Of a stretch of DNA of 64,000 bases, positions 23,671 to 34,905 are shown in pieces; position 1 is the first letter of the stretch; each line of letters opens with the position of its first letter. The notes under the pieces were generated by a model that was given only the letters and a program-made list of their open reading frames with translations, was not told where the DNA came from and did not search any database. Position numbers and translations under genes: made by a program. The DNA is from Forficula auricularia (lineage: Eukaryota; Arthropoda; Insecta; Dermaptera; Forficulidae). Location: positions 124,001-188,000 of the forward strand of contig JALMQS010000154.1 in the NCBI GenBank assembly GCA_024734495.1, given 5' to 3'.

Positions 23671-24021
23671 AAAATCACAAGAGGGTGTCATCTATTAGAT
23701 CCGTGATGGAATGGATTATTTTTTAATTATATGTCAGAAGAGTTATTTTTTACCCCCTAGGGAATCAAACCCGAGTGCCAATAACAGCAATCCAGGCCAT
23801 TTGGGTATTTTCTGAGATGCGAACTCCTCTTCCATATGAAAACGCTGTAAATATTTTATTCAAAGATTTAAATTGCACTACAGAGAGTAGTCAAATAGCC
23901 CGGATAGCTGTTATTGGCACTCGGGTTTGATTCCCGAGGGGGTAAAAAACAACACTTCTAAAATATAATTGAAAATAATCCATTCCACCTTATTTAATAG
24001 ATGACACCCTCTTGTGATTTT
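23671..24021. mobile_element. Second palindromic element with tRNA-like T-arms, 351 bp
   Basis: TIRs are AAAATCACAAGAGGGTGTCA at the left and GACACCCTCTTGTGATTTT at the right, perfect. Each arm carries CTCGGGTTTGATTCCCGAG-type sequence with GCCCGGATAGCTGTTATTGG. It is a shorter relative of 7214-8010 and defines the family termini better. Confidence 0.78.
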
Positions 24022-24282
24022 CTTAGAAAAAGGGAAACTTTTTGAAAACTCTGTACCTTTTTTGCAATTTCATGGAATTAAAAACGCACCTTTTTGATTG
24101 TTTATTGCTTTTGTTTGGTTACTATTTTTGTGCCGAAAATGTTAAGAGGGATGTATCAATTCAAAAAACGCCATTGTGAATACGATATAAAGGGTGTTTT
24201 TTTTAGAGGTTCAAAACTTTAAATTAAAATAAAACAAAGAAATTTTTTTTTAATATTAATGAAACGTAATATAAAATAATTT

Positions 24283-24778
24283 TTATAAAAAAAAATAAAA
24301 CCGACTTCAAAAAAATTAAATGCAACAAATAAAATAACAATAACTTGAAAATAAAATAAAATGCACTAAAAGGTTTAAAATAAATATCTAATTTAGTTAC
24401 AACTAAACGACGATATTTTTATATGAAATCACTTTTTGAAGTCGGTGCCAAAAATACACATTTTATGAATCGATCATAAAATAAATAAATAATTAAATAG
24501 TTAGGTATCGGGGCTACCTTGGATCTATAATGATCCAAACGCAGAAAGAATCATTAAAATCGGTTCTTAAACAAAGAAGTTATGCGCGAACATACATAAC
24601 AAAAAAGTTTCAATACCAATGAAATTTAAATGGGACCAATCGGAAACTATGCTGAATCCAATGCAAAAAAACCATCAAAATAGGTTAACAATTGACGAAG
24701 AAATCAGGTAACATAGACACAAAAAAAAAAATTCAGTCGAATTGAGAACCTCCTCATTTTTTTGAAGTCGGTTAAAAA
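24283..24778 (+). mobile_element. ACCGACTTC-family TIR element
   Basis: The left end AAAACCGACTTCAAAAAAAT and the right end TTTTGAAGTCGGTTAAAA are inverted. Internal landmarks match other copies: CAACTAAACGACGA, CACTTTTTGAAGTCGGTGCC, GGGACCAATCGGAA and GGTAACATAGACAC. It is non-coding. Similar repeats are abundant in lepidopteran genomes as far as I recall. Confidence 0.65.
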
Positions 24779-25091
24779 GTAAAGTTACAATTTATTTTTG
24801 TATTTTTGCAATGAATTAATGTGAATTTACCAATAAAATACACTATTTTTTTTTACTATAGGGAATCTTGTAAATTTCCTATCTATTTGCATTGTAAACA
24901 TAAAGTAAATTTATAATTTTTTGAACAGTGCACAAAGCGAAGAATTTCCAGTGCAGTTTTCTATATCTGAAGAGGGATGTGATAATCTGATAAGTAATAA
25001 TGAAATGTTAAGCTATCTTGTTTCAGCAAAGACAGAGATACAATTGAATTAAAAGGGTAAGGTGTTGGTATATAGAAAAACATTATGTATA

Positions 25092-25287
25092 TTTGTATCT
25101 TAAAATTAAAGGGAGTTTTTGTGTTATTTTACAGAAATGAAAGATTGATTTAAAAAATAGTTTATAAACCTCATTATATCTATGTATTCCTAAAGATGGA
25201 TTAACAACGCTAAATATATTGAGTTTTATAAAAAAAATTTTTTGTGCGATAAACTAAAAACACTCCCTTTAATTTTAAGATACAAGT
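25092..25287. mobile_element. Short TIR/hairpin element
   Basis: TTGTATCTTAAAATTAAAGG-GAGTTTTT at 25092 is inverted at 25258-25287 (AAACACTCCCTTTAATTTTA). The 196-bp unit is AT-rich and non-coding. Confidence 0.6.
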
Positions 25288-25289
25288 GA

Positions 25290-26220
25290 GTTCGATGTAA
25301 GGTCCCATATTTATGGCATAAGCATTTGATCGAAAACTATAGTCAATTTAAAAAAAATTAATTGAATATTCATAATTAGAAGCCACTAATTATTCAAAAT
25401 TGGTTCATAAATCTTCGGTAACAGATTGAATGTTCCCCGGTGTAATCAATTAAAGAAAAAAAGAAAAAAATCAAGATCAAAAAAATTTATTGTTGTACAA
25501 ATCGTTTGTATTTTTTAAAACATTTATTTTTTAATCAGATTGTAGCTATCGTATAAAATACAGTTCTCTGATTTCTAATCAATAAGACAATAATTGATAG
25601 CCAGTGGCTCTTCTGCTGCTGTTTTTTTCCACGTTTTAACTTCTCTTATTCATTATGTCAAACGTAATTTGATATTTATTTGAAAATTATTCCACCTCCC
25701 CTTTTCCCCCTCACATTCTGCCTCATCAATTAACATTATCTCTTTAAATATACAGCAGTTAATTTGTTGCATAGAAACATTTTATTTGCCTTCAAAATGC
25801 AATTTTATCTTCAATTAAGAGGTAGAACCATTGCATTTCAATTGGCGCAAAAATGTTGCAAGTTCCTGTTCCTATGGAGATGAACTTAGGGCATTAATCT
25901 GGGTATTGGAATTTCAGTGCTGCTATGGGTATGGTATAGCAGATTTTGCATATTGGAGGCTTAGGAATAAACGGAATAACTTCGCATCTGACGGAATGTA
26001 TACAAATATAAGAAGGAAGTATTTGGCTGCCAAATGTAATTTTAATTGAATTCGTTGGTAATAGTTGAGGATTATTATTATCTTTGGAATTCAACAAACG
26101 GTTCATCCTCTCCGCTTTAAGAATTTTAAAAGGAGAAGTGCCCAATCTCGATTTCGGGAAATATTTATCTGAAAAACAGGCAAATCAATTATCTAATTGA
26201 AAATATTTTGCTTAGATACC
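25290..26220. other. Unassigned spacer with moderately complex 25.8-26.15 kb segment
   Basis: 25830-26150 carries overlapping frames of 72 (plus) and 83 (minus) codons with no recognisable domain. CCTCCCCTTTTCCCCCTCAC near 25695 is pyrimidine-rich. No repeat copies seen. Confidence 0.4.
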
Positions 26221-26221
26221 G

Positions 26222-26555
26222 AGAGTAGAGGAGTTACTGATCCATGAAGAGAAATCAATGAGGTTATTCTTTGCTTGATGCAATTAAACATATGCATATA
26301 CCTATATATACAACGGGTGGCGCCCAAAATCCCGACACCCCAAAATCCCTAATACAACATAATATGTAAATATGTATCTGTACAATTTATTTGTATGAGA
26401 CTATAGCTTCTAAGGTTTGACCTTCATCATCAGTCTGTTCAATTAGAAATATTGTATCTGTTATTTCTTATAGGTTCAAATACTCGATTGGATGCAGGAA
26501 AAATATGTTTTGTTGTGTTAGGAAGGTGTTCACACAATAAACAAACGAATGCTCT
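26222..26555. mobile_element. GACTATAG-family element, left half
   Basis: The outer arm GAGAGTAGAGGAGTTACTGA, AGAGAAATCAATGAGGTTAT and CTTGATGCAATTAAACATA precedes the inner arm TATGAGACTATAGCTTCTAA, GTTTGACCTTCATCATCAG. It lies 50 bp upstream of the 152-bp Helitron. Confidence 0.65.
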
Positions 26556-26604
26556 ATACTATATTCATATATTAAATAGTATCTAACAAAAACTTATATA
26601 GATA

Positions 26605-26756
26605 CTAGCTGCAAGTCCCTCCTTCGGTGGCCCTCTTGCTAGCCAGCGGGCTCGCCCCCTGGACCCCCACCACTCGAACCCCACCGATCCACCCAGCACG
26701 CCTACCCACACTACCACCCCAATGTACAGACAAAACCTTAATTTTATATATATAGA
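26605..26756 (-). mobile_element. Short non-autonomous Helitron (152 bp)
   Basis: On the minus strand it starts at TC (TCTATATATATAAAATTAAG) and ends with a hairpin built from GCAAGAGGG/CCCTCCTTCGGTGG-type sequence, then CTAG at 26605-26608. The 5' segment (AAGGTTTTGTCTGTACATTG) is identical to that of the 1.3-kb element at 50948-52242, so the two share ends. The C-rich interior (CCCCCACCACTCG) is family-typical. No coding capacity. Confidence 0.75.
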
Positions 26757-27011
26757 TAATTGCATTTAAATTGGTAACCATGTTTTTGTTGGGGACGGAC
26801 ATAGTTACATACATGGATAGATAGGTACATATAGAGGCAGGCACAAATGCGCTTTAGTAGTATAGGATAAACATAATTATATAAGATCCCAAAATCGGGT
26901 TGGGTTCTCATACTTAAGAACGATCGTAGAATAAATCGAAACTTCGTAGAAATAATGGGTTATTTGTTGTTTGTGTCCAATAAATATTTAAAATAATCTA
27001 GGTATGTATAA

Positions 27012-27243
27012 TGGTTCGAGACCGAGTCTCGGCAGATAGATATTTGCAGTCGCCTCCTCTTGGAAAGTAATGGCAACCTACCAAGAGTATAATTGCCTAG
27101 TAACCTCTCCAAATTAGCCGTTCGGAACCGGCGTTAAAAAGTAGGTCCCGTATATCTGTGTAAAAAACAACTAAACACACTCAGCACAGGCACATGTGGA
27201 GAGGAGCCGACACCCGCTTCGGGCATGGCACTCGAAGAAGAAG
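27012..27243 (+). repeat. Module A of an inverted repeat pair
   Basis: GGTTCGAGACCGAGTCTCGG, CGCCTCCTCTTGGAAAGTAA, ACCAAGAGTATAATTGCC, TTCGGAACCGGCGTTAAAAA, ACAACTAAACACACTCAGCA and GAGAGGAGCCGACACCCG recur inverted at 28060-28303. The sequence is relatively GC-rich and looks like part of a retroelement 3' region, but I do not recognise the family. Confidence 0.7.
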
Positions 27244-27339
27244 GTATGTATGATTTTGACAAAATTTCAACCTTTAATAAATTTAATCACAAAGCTTTAA
27301 CAGCTACATATTTAGTACATATATATTATGTATATTATG

Positions 27340-27415
27340 TTTATTTGTATCTAACAGAACAACCTCATTGATTTCTCTTCATAAATCATCACTGAGAAGC
27401 CTTTCAGAGGAATTT
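27340..27415 (-). mobile_element. Solo GACTATAG-family outer arm
   Basis: TATGTTTATTTGTATCTAAC, AGAACAACCTCATTGATTTC and TCTTCATAAATCATCA are the inverted outer arm of the family. The remainder is absent. Confidence 0.5.
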
Positions 27416-27827
27416 TAATAGAGTAAATTATAGAGGGTGTCCTCTAACTGATTAAAATCCACACATACTTATATTTTATAGTTTTAATTTTTAGAGACGA
27501 TTTAATGATGTTGAGGTATAACATTTCATCGACCATTGAATTTTCCGGTGAGTTTTGGCTGAGACGCCCACAAAACTTTTTATTTTTCTAGCCTCAGTTT
27601 CCATATTTTAAGGTCATCGGAGACTATTACTTGGAGATGTCCATGTGAAATTAGATTTTTTAAAAACTTTTAATTATCTGAAAATTCGTCTGAGAAGTTC
27701 AGTATTTTACCTTAACTTTTACTAGTTCAAAATTTAATTCAAAGTTAGAATTTTATAAGTTGTAATGAATGGCATCTTCGAAAATGATCAGTCCATCACT
27801 CACAAAGACTGATATTAACACTCAGAG

Positions 27828-28058
27828 GTAAGGTAACGGCAGCAGTAGTTGACCATGCACCAGTAGTTGACCATTTTGACAGAAAACTTTAATTAATAAG
27901 GATCCAGATGGAAGAATTTCCTTGAAAAAAATCTATCGACACGTCCTGCTGTCTAGTGTCCATAGATTTTTTTTCAAGGGAATCCCTTATTAATTAAAGT
28001 TTTATGTCGAAATGGTCAACTACTTGTGCACGGTCAACTACTGCTACCGTTACCTTAC
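27828..28058. mobile_element. Fold-back MITE, 231 bp
   Basis: GTAAGGTAACGGCAGCAGTA at the left is inverted as CTACTGCTACCGTTACCTTA(C) at the right. The arms continue through TAGTTGACCATTTTGACA and CTTTAATTAATAAGG. An inner pair CTTGAAAAAAATCTAT / ATAGATTTTTTTTCAAG surrounds the loop. GTAGTTGACCATGCACCAGT contains a short direct repeat (AGTAGTTGACCAT). Non-coding. Confidence 0.8.
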
Positions 28059-28059
28059 A

Positions 28060-28303
28060 CTTCTTCTTCTTATAATGCCATGCCCGAACGGAAGTCGGAT
28101 CCTCTCCACATATATCTGTGCTGAGTGTGTTTAGTTGTTTTACACAGAAATTTTTATACGGGACCTACTTTTTTAACGCCGGTTCTGAACGGCTAGTTTG
28201 GAGAGGTTGTTTAAGGCAATTATACTCTTGGTAGTTTGCCATTGCTTTCCAAGAGGAGGTGGCTGCAAATATCTGTCGAGACTGAGTCTTATACCAGCAT
28301 ACT
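28060..28303 (-). repeat. Module A, inverted copy
   Basis: This is the reverse complement of 27012-27243 with scattered substitutions. CTTCTTCTTCTTATAATGCC begins it and GTCGAGACTGAGTCTTATAC ends it. It starts two bases after the fold-back at 27828-28058. Frames across it reflect the repeat, not a host gene. Confidence 0.7.
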
Positions 28304-28544
28304 TCAGGACAGCGCCCCGACACTCTTTTTTTAAAGTGTTTATTAGCCAAAAAGATTTATATACATTTTTTACAATAATATCCCTAACACTCTGGGATAT
28401 GGAATATTATTTTAAGTTTAATCTACATTACATACAATGTATTCGTAGTTATTAATTAATATATTTATTTACATATTTACATACATTTTCGGGTTTTTCC
28501 CCTTCTTAGATTAAGGGATAGGGCTATAACATTTTTTTTTGTTT

Positions 28545-28605
28545 TACAAGGAAATGGCTGCGGCCCGACACTCTAACCACTGACCCACAGTCCCCTCAGA
28601 GGTAC
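28545..28605 (-). repeat. Possible tRNA-derived SINE head (A-box-like)
   Basis: The minus strand reads GACTGTGGGTCAGTGGTTAG, AGTGTCGGGCCGCAGCC. TGGGTCAGTGGTTAGAG is a good A-box/D-arm match, but no B box follows. It is a truncated SINE head or chance similarity. Confidence 0.3.
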
Positions 28606-28795
28606 ACTATTTATTACAATTCCTATAGTATTGTAGTATTTCAGAATATGTACTTATTATTAAATTGAGCAATGCGATTGAAAACGTTTCAATCTACAAT
28701 CAAGTTATTTCATAATTAATATTATGATGTTAAATCCCGTATAGAAATAAATAGATTTTCGAAATATGTTTTTTATATATTTTTGAAAATATATA

Positions 28796-29525
28796 AGAAA
28801 AAATAAAAACCGACTTCAAAAAATTAAATGCAACAAATAAAATACACTAAAAGGTATAAAATAATTATTATCTTATTTAGTTACAACTAAACGACGAAAT
28901 ATTAACATGAAACCACTTTTTGAAGTCGGTGCCAAACAAACTATACCTATAAGCGAGCGTACCCGCCAAACGTACTAAGTAAGATCCGTCGAGTGCGATT
29001 CATAAAAGGTATATATTTGGCACCAACTTCAAAAAGTAATTTCATGTTAATATTTCGTCGTTTAGTTGTAACTAAATAAGATAATAATTATTTTATACCT
29101 TTTAGTGTATTTTATTTGTTGCATTTAATTTTTTGAAGTCGGTTTTTATTTTTTTCTTAAAAATTATTTTTATTTTTCTCTTTTTAGTGATGTCATTAAT
29201 AGTGATCATATCATCAGAACTTGACCAAATTAATATGACACCATCCCTAAGACACCCCCTTTCGGATAAAAAAAGAACCATCGAAATCGGTTCATAAACA
29301 AAGAGGTTAGGTCTAAACAAACCTAATAAAAAAGGTCTAATACCTATGGAAAAAAATCGAAAAAAATGGGACCAATCGGAAGCTAGACTGGACCCAATGC
29401 AAAAAAATTTTCAAAATCGGTTGACAATTGGCGGAGATATGAGGTAACATAGGCACAAAAAAAAAAAAAAAAAAAAAAAAAATTCAATCGAATAGAGAAC
29501 CTCCTCCTTTTTTGAAGTCGGTTAA
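28796..29525 (+). mobile_element. ACCGACTTC-family element with internal palindrome
   Basis: The left half (28806-29150) is a large inverted repeat. ACCGACTTCAAAAAATTAAA runs to AAGTCGGTGCC, is followed by a unique centre (ACCTATAAGCGAGCG...GATCCGTCGAGTGCG) and then returns in reverse complement. The right half ends with CCTCCTTTTTTGAAGTCGG, preceded by a long poly-A tract (29456-29481). It is the same architecture as 59849-60808. Confidence 0.65.
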
Positions 29526-29648
29526 TAAAAAATATAAAATTTTTCTGTTAAATTTATATGAAGTTTATGTTTTCTATATATTCTTAAAATAAAATTATTT
29601 TTATGTTGCTCTAGTATACATTTTATATAAATTTAACACACAAATTTT

Positions 29649-29692
29649 TAACCGACTTCAAAAAAGGAGGAGGTTCTCTATTCGATTGAATT
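29649..29692 (-). mobile_element. Solo terminus of the ACCGACTTC family
   Basis: TTAACCGACTTCAAAAAAGG followed by AGGAGGTTCTCTATTCGATT is an inverted copy of the end at 29490-29525. It forms the opposite arm of a 165-bp loop with that end. The rest of the element is absent. Confidence 0.55.
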
Positions 29693-29699
29693 TTTTATA

Positions 29700-31660
29700 T
29701 TTTTATATATATTTTCAAAAAATATATAAAAAACTTATTTCGAAAATCTATTTATTTCCATACGGGATTTCCTAACGAATCCTATAAATTTTCATTTCAA
29801 TAAACACATTTCTGAATTTTGTTTCAAGTATTTAATTTGTCACTTTCTGTATAAATGTGTGAGTCTGTATATGTGTATGATTGAGAGATATCGAGACTTA
29901 AAATCACGCAAGGAATGGTGTAAATGGCCTTCAAGAAGCAACCTGTAGCTTGCCACTCGACACTTGACTAATATCATAAAAATATTTATTTTATTTAAAA
30001 TCACAACTCCTTACCTGTCCATTAAGGTTAAATGTTTTTTTTTTTTTTTTATTCTCATCTAATGTAAGTAGGTACTGGGTTTTTTTCTATTATTTATTTA
30101 TTATTTCACCCACTCTACTAATTAAATTTCATGTTTTAATAGTGAATTGGCAGATATTTCTACTAAGGTAATTCAGGAAATTAAAACCATTATATATGGC
30201 AATCGTTTGGACACTCGAATTAATTTATAATAGTTTTAGCATCAGCAATTAAAATCTTCCAGGATGTAGAGCTTGGTTATTGTTATTACAATCCATTTTA
30301 AGTTTCTGCAATGCAAAGTCATTTTGACAAATTAATTAATATATTATCATTGTTCGTATCCATATTCAAATTTGTAATAAAGATCGTAGGGAGTTGGTTA
30401 AGATATTTAAATTAAAACACAAGTTTATTAATTGAATTTGCCAAACGTTTGTCACCGATCCTTTACTTCTTCAATGGCTCATTCCATATATTATGACAAA
30501 TGAGTTTATGGAATGAACCACTGAAGAAGTAAAAAATCAGTGATGAAACGTTTGGCACATTCAATTAATAAACTTTGAATTTAATTTAAATATCTTATCC
30601 AACTCCATACGAACCCTATTACAAATTCATTAATATCTTTTAAGGTAGCTCTTTCGCGATAATCCACACAAAAAGTTTTAGCCTCGTAACCACTCTATAC
30701 ATATGAACGGTGCTAAAATTTTAGCTTATGTTTTTTTAACGAGACTGTACTTCTCACACTACTATATCCTATTTATGAATGGATCGTTTCCAAGCGACTG
30801 TTCTTGTATCCCCTCCAGTAAAAATAGTCGCACAAATATGTTATTCTTTTTTATTTTTTATCAAAACTATGAGGTAAAAAATTAATTTTTTTTTTAAATT
30901 ACTCCGAATATATTATTTTAACAAATAGATGTTAGTTTTTCATCAAGATGGTGAAAGTCCTTCCCTTTAACATGCTACCATATGCAAAAATTTCATTTTT
31001 AATTGCAATTATTTCATGTTTGGTGTAGTAAATCGTCTTCAAATTTTAACAATGTGTTTATTATGCTTTTACTGACTTATAGGTATTTCAAGTATCGAAG
31101 ACTTCTTGAACTTTTGCTTTTGTGAAAGAACTACCTTAAAATAATTTTTTTTCATGTTCACCATATAAAAGACTTTTTTATAGCTCGAAACACCGTATTT
31201 TTACTCATTTTTTGTTTAAACAAAATTGTTTTCGACATTTTCAAGATATGGTATATAATACGGAGTATCATAAAGCTTTAACTACAAAAAACAAATAAAA
31301 TAAAAAAAAATAATAATAGTAAAAAAGTTTTTAAAATTTTTAAAAAGATGGTATTTTTTCAAAATTATATCGTCCCTAAAGACTATCTACAATATTATAT
31401 TAGGTTGGAGTTGGTGGTACATAATTTTAATAATGTTTCACTATAAACCAACACCGCGTTCCCTAAATTATCTACAATATGTTTACCTAAAGATACATTA
31501 CGAAGATTCTAAAGGCCAAATCAAAGATCTTATTAGATATGTTTTATTCCATATCAAAGAGCCTAACCCAAGTCCCAAACTTCTAAAATTAGAGTGAATT
31601 CAATAATCAGGAAATGCATGATCCAAACTCGTCTTATATTTATATAAATATATAATTACA
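29700..31660. other. AT-rich spacer (apart from the fold-back at 30384-30609)
   Basis: No gene recognised. TTTTTTATAGCTCGAAACAC (31170) through TTTTCGACATTTTC resembles 44553-44640 inside the ACTTTACCATACA element, so an old fragment of that family may lie near 31150-31260. Confidence 0.4.
30384..30609. mobile_element. Short fold-back element (AAACGTT family)
   Basis: Starts GATCGTAGGGAGTTGG and ends CCAACTCCATACGA. Inner motifs are GCCAAACGTTTGTCACCGAT and TACTTCTTCAATGGCTCATTCC with inverted partners. The loop is only about 10 bp, so the unit is essentially one hairpin of about 105-bp arms. Confidence 0.78.
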
Positions 31661-31664
31661 AGAA

Positions 31665-31745
31665 GTACCTGGCGTGCCTACGGCACGCCCGGCACCGCTC
31701 GGCCCTCCGGTCTGGTGGCCCTGGCGGGCAGCGTCTCGAGATGTG
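31665..31745 (-). mobile_element. Helitron-type terminal fragment
   Basis: The hairpin GGCGTGCC-TAC-GGCACGCC (31671-31689) is followed by GGCCCTCC and CTGGCGGGCAGCGTCTCG. This is the same order as the end at 9861-9945. No matching 5' end is recognised to the right, so it is a solitary fragment. Confidence 0.5.
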
Positions 31746-32214
31746 ATTATTAGCTGTCCGTAATTATATGTTTTGAAAAAAATATTTTTTTGAATAATGA
31801 ATATTGATCAAAGAAAGATGAAACAATATCATTAAATGCTTTATAAATACTTTATTAGAGCATGCAACCATTTCTCTCGAAGTTCCCGATCGGTTGTAAA
31901 CCTATTTCTTTTTTTATAATTCATTTGAATATTTAAATTTATCTAAAAAGTGTCTCTAAATTAATAATAATTTTAAAATTAATTTATCTACTAAAATTTC
32001 AAATGACCCAATAAATTAAGAATTAATCTCATTATCCCATTAAATCATATCTCATTAAAACTTATATTATAAATTAAATATATATAATATATATATATAT
32101 TTTAAAATTAATTTGTCTACTAAAACTTTAAGAATTTATATTTTTCTTAAATTCAAAAAAAAAATTAATTTTCGCGGTTTGAATTATTTCCAAAAAATTA
32201 AATATATATTAATA

Positions 32215-32521
32215 CTAGCTGACGACCGGGCCTTCGGCCCGGCGTCACCTAGCTCTCTGGCGGGAAGCGTCTCGTTCATACCAATTTAATAATTGAAATT
32301 TAAAATGATACTGTAAGTATTGAAATAATGTGCTGAATTAAAATGATTCAACAATAAGGAACAATAAAGAAAGATTTATTTAACACATTGGCTAAGCACG
32401 ATCACTATCTGACCAATCAGAATCGTTCTAATAATTTAACGCTTTGCCATTGGCTATGCACTGGCCAATCAGATCGTTTCCACATACATATCCACATACT
32501 TTTCTATTTTATATATATAGA
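32215..32521 (-). mobile_element. Non-autonomous Helitron, tandem unit 1
   Basis: Read on the minus strand the unit starts with TC (TCTATATATATAAAATAG) and ends with a GC-rich hairpin (CCGGGCCGAAGGCCCGG), a short spacer and CTAG at 32215-32218. These are the canonical Helitron 5'-TC and 3'-hairpin-CTRR ends. There is no coding sequence. It shares CTGGCGGG(A/C)AGCGTCTCG with the 9.9- and 31.7-kb ends. It abuts an almost identical second unit with no host DNA between them. Confidence 0.8.
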
Positions 32522-32826
32522 CTAGCTGGACGACCGGGCCTTCGGCCCGGCGTCACCTAGCCCTGGCGGGGAGCGTCTCGTTCATACCAATTTAATAATT
32601 GAAATTTAAAATCTTACTGTAAGTATCGAAAGAATGTGCTGAATGAAATTGATTCAAAAATAAGGAAGAATAAGGAAAGATTTATTTAACACATTGCCTA
32701 AGCACGATCACTATCTGACCAATCAGAATCGTTCTAATAATTTAACGCTTTGGCATTGGCTATGCACTGGCCAATCAGATCGTTTCCACATACATATATA
32801 TCCACATACTTTTCTATTTTATATAT

Positions 32827-32831
<5 letters not shown>
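32522..32831 (-). mobile_element. Non-autonomous Helitron, tandem unit 2
   Basis: This is a near copy of the unit at 32215-32521 in the same orientation. CTAG lies at 32522-32525, directly against the TC end of unit 1, and its own TC end is at 32830-32831. Small differences, such as a shortened GTCACCTAG segment and an extra ATAT, show the copies have diverged slightly. A GATA microsatellite follows. Confidence 0.8.
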
Positions 32832-32873
<42 letters not shown>

Positions 32874-32874
32874 T
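32830..32874 (+). repeat. (GATA)n microsatellite
   Basis: About eleven GATA units grow directly out of the TATATATAGAT end of the adjacent Helitron. The element terminus probably seeded the array. Confidence 0.95.
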
Positions 32875-33654
32875 AATATATTTAAAATTAATAAATATGT
32901 CTACTAAAATTTCAAATGAGACACGCCGTAAATCTAATATTCTAAGCTATATAGAGTAATATATTAATATATAGAGATATTATAGATATATAATATAGAG
33001 AATAGAGATGTTTTATTTGTAAAATTTGACAATATAACAACTGTCATTGAATATTAGTTGCTTTTTCTCCCACATATTCTCCTTGCTGCGCCACGGGTAC
33101 TATCTGACAATGGCTTTTATATATACTAGTATAGATGTTCACTATTCATCTTAATAATGGATCAAGTAAGATAATTGCATAATCATATAGCTAGAGCATA
33201 CTCAATTGCTTAATTTAAATCTCTTTAATAGGCGGACTGATATATTAGATTAGACAATTTGTTTGTATGTTTATATTTTATATATTGCAGCAATGTTTTA
33301 AGTCATAAAGAAAGCAATTTGGACAAATTGTTGATTTATTCTAGTCATGTACATGGTCGTTTATCCTATATTATTATTTCGATATTATTATTCGATTCTC
33401 TTTATAAAAAAAAGACAGAAAAGAAATAGTGTAGTTTATTTGAGACATTTATCAGATTGAAGGTGAGGAGTACATCAACAAATGATAGGCCCAGTACAAA
33501 ACAAGCTCTGAGGCTAATTTTAGTTAAATCAAAAAAGGAAGAAAGCCTAGGCCTAAACTAATAGATTTAATTTTTTAGGCTTTGTACATGTATTTTATAG
33601 AAATAATCTATATCTATCTATCTATCTCTCTCTCTCTATATATACATATACATG

Positions 33655-33868
33655 AAAAAACACAAATCTTATATAAAAACAATCCAAAACACGTTTATTC
33701 AAAAGCCAAACGTTTCGGAAGAATTTCTCCCTTTTTCAATGGTCAAATTTTTTCTTTTTTCTTTTTCTGAAAAAATTTGACCATTGCAAAAGGGGCAAAT
33801 TCTCCGAAACGTTTGGCTTTTTGAATAAACGTGTTTTGGATTGTTTTTTATAAAAGATTTGTATTTTT
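33655..33868. mobile_element. Hairpin fold-back element (AAACGTT family)
   Basis: AAACAATCCAAAACACGTTT-ATTC, AAAGCCAAACGTTTCGGA and TTTTTCAATGGTCAAATTTT are inverted with only a few bases of loop (near 33760). Arms are about 100 bp. Non-coding. Confidence 0.8.
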
Positions 33869-34017
33869 TAATTTATCTAAACAATTAATATTTTTTTTTC
33901 TTTTCTACTTCTATTATATTTTAGAAATACCAAATCAAAATTTATTAATTTATGAAAAGATCTAATGTATCCTTTAACAAAAATAAGCTGACGTGTTCTG
34001 ATGTGGCCATCCACTTG

Positions 34018-34225
34018 ACTTTACCATACAACCTGGCCCCTCACTTATATTTAATATTTAATAAAATTATTTATAATCATGTTGGGGAGGAGGGTTAGTT
34101 TTTGCATTTTTAAACTCCTGGGGGGGGGGGCACTGATTATGTATACAAAATTTGGTTGAGTTTGGTGCAAGAGCCTATATTTTAATTTTTTGACTCCCCC
34201 CCCCCCCCCCACCCATTTTGGGCGG
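34018..34225 (+). mobile_element. ACTTTACCATACA element, truncated copy
   Basis: It matches 44166-44350 from ACTTTACCATACAACCTGGC through TATATTTAATATTTAATAAA and the module ACAAAATTTGGTTGAGTTTG, then dissolves into TA repeats. It includes G10 and C15 homopolymer runs. Confidence 0.7.
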
Positions 34226-34304
34226 TTAGTTTTTGATATATATATATATATATACATATACAATTATACATATTTATATATATATATTTGATATATATTA
34301 TGTG

Positions 34305-34400
34305 TGAATGTTTATTTACATCAAGCAGAGGACAACCTCTTTGTTTCTCTTTATGATTCAACAACTCTGCTACTCTCGCCAAAATAAAAACTTTTCAATT
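34305..34400 (-). mobile_element. Solo GACTATAG-family outer arm
   Basis: TGTTTATTTACATCAAGCAG, AGGACAACCTCTTTGTTTCT and CAACTCTGCTACTCTCGCCA match the outer arm with its terminal motif. A long (TA)n tract precedes it. Confidence 0.55.
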
Positions 34401-34479
34401 AATCGTGTAAAAATTGACAATAAGATATAGTAATTTTAACTTTAATTTTAATTTCCTCTCCCCCCTATGATTAAATCAA

Positions 34480-34905
34480 TTATAAAGTTTGTCAAGTCCT
34501 AATGTCCTAGAGTTGTGAAAAATTTTATTTAGTTCTCACAAGCAGAGATTGCCTGAGTTAGAGGTCATACCTTGTTAAGGTTTTGACCAGGTTTCCTTAA
34601 CAACTTATGGCAAATGTCGGGATGGTTAATGCGTCGTTTGCTCCTGGTATCGGGTTTTTGCGCGGAATTATTTAAATTACGTTTTGTCTTTTGATGGAAA
34701 TCTATGATCATGTTATTTGTTAATGAGCATACATTTCTATTTTTTTTTCTTTTTCTCTTTTGTTAATTGTTAATTTCTTGTATTTGATTTGTATTGATGT
34801 TTTATTAATTTCTGTAGTTAATTATTATTGATGTTTTGTTGACCTAGCCACCGAAGACTTGTGCCTCCAAGCAGGTCGACTAATAAAGATTTATTTATTT
34901 AACAT
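34480..34905 (+). mobile_element. Possible non-LTR retrotransposon 3' UTR
   Basis: Moderately complex sequence (GCAGAGATTGCCTGAGTTAG..., CTCCTGGTATCGGGTTTTTG) ends in CCACCGAAGACTTGTGCCTC, GCAGGTCGACTAATAAAG and a short ATTTATTT tail. A terminal AATAAA followed by a simple tail is typical of LINE 3' ends. No coding portion is present. Confidence 0.35.

Noticed and set aside
28165..28350. 61-codon minus-strand frame (SSWKAMANYQEYNC...)
   Set aside because: It lies in a repeated module that occurs inverted at 27012-27243 with stops in the equivalent frame, so it is repeat-derived, not host coding.
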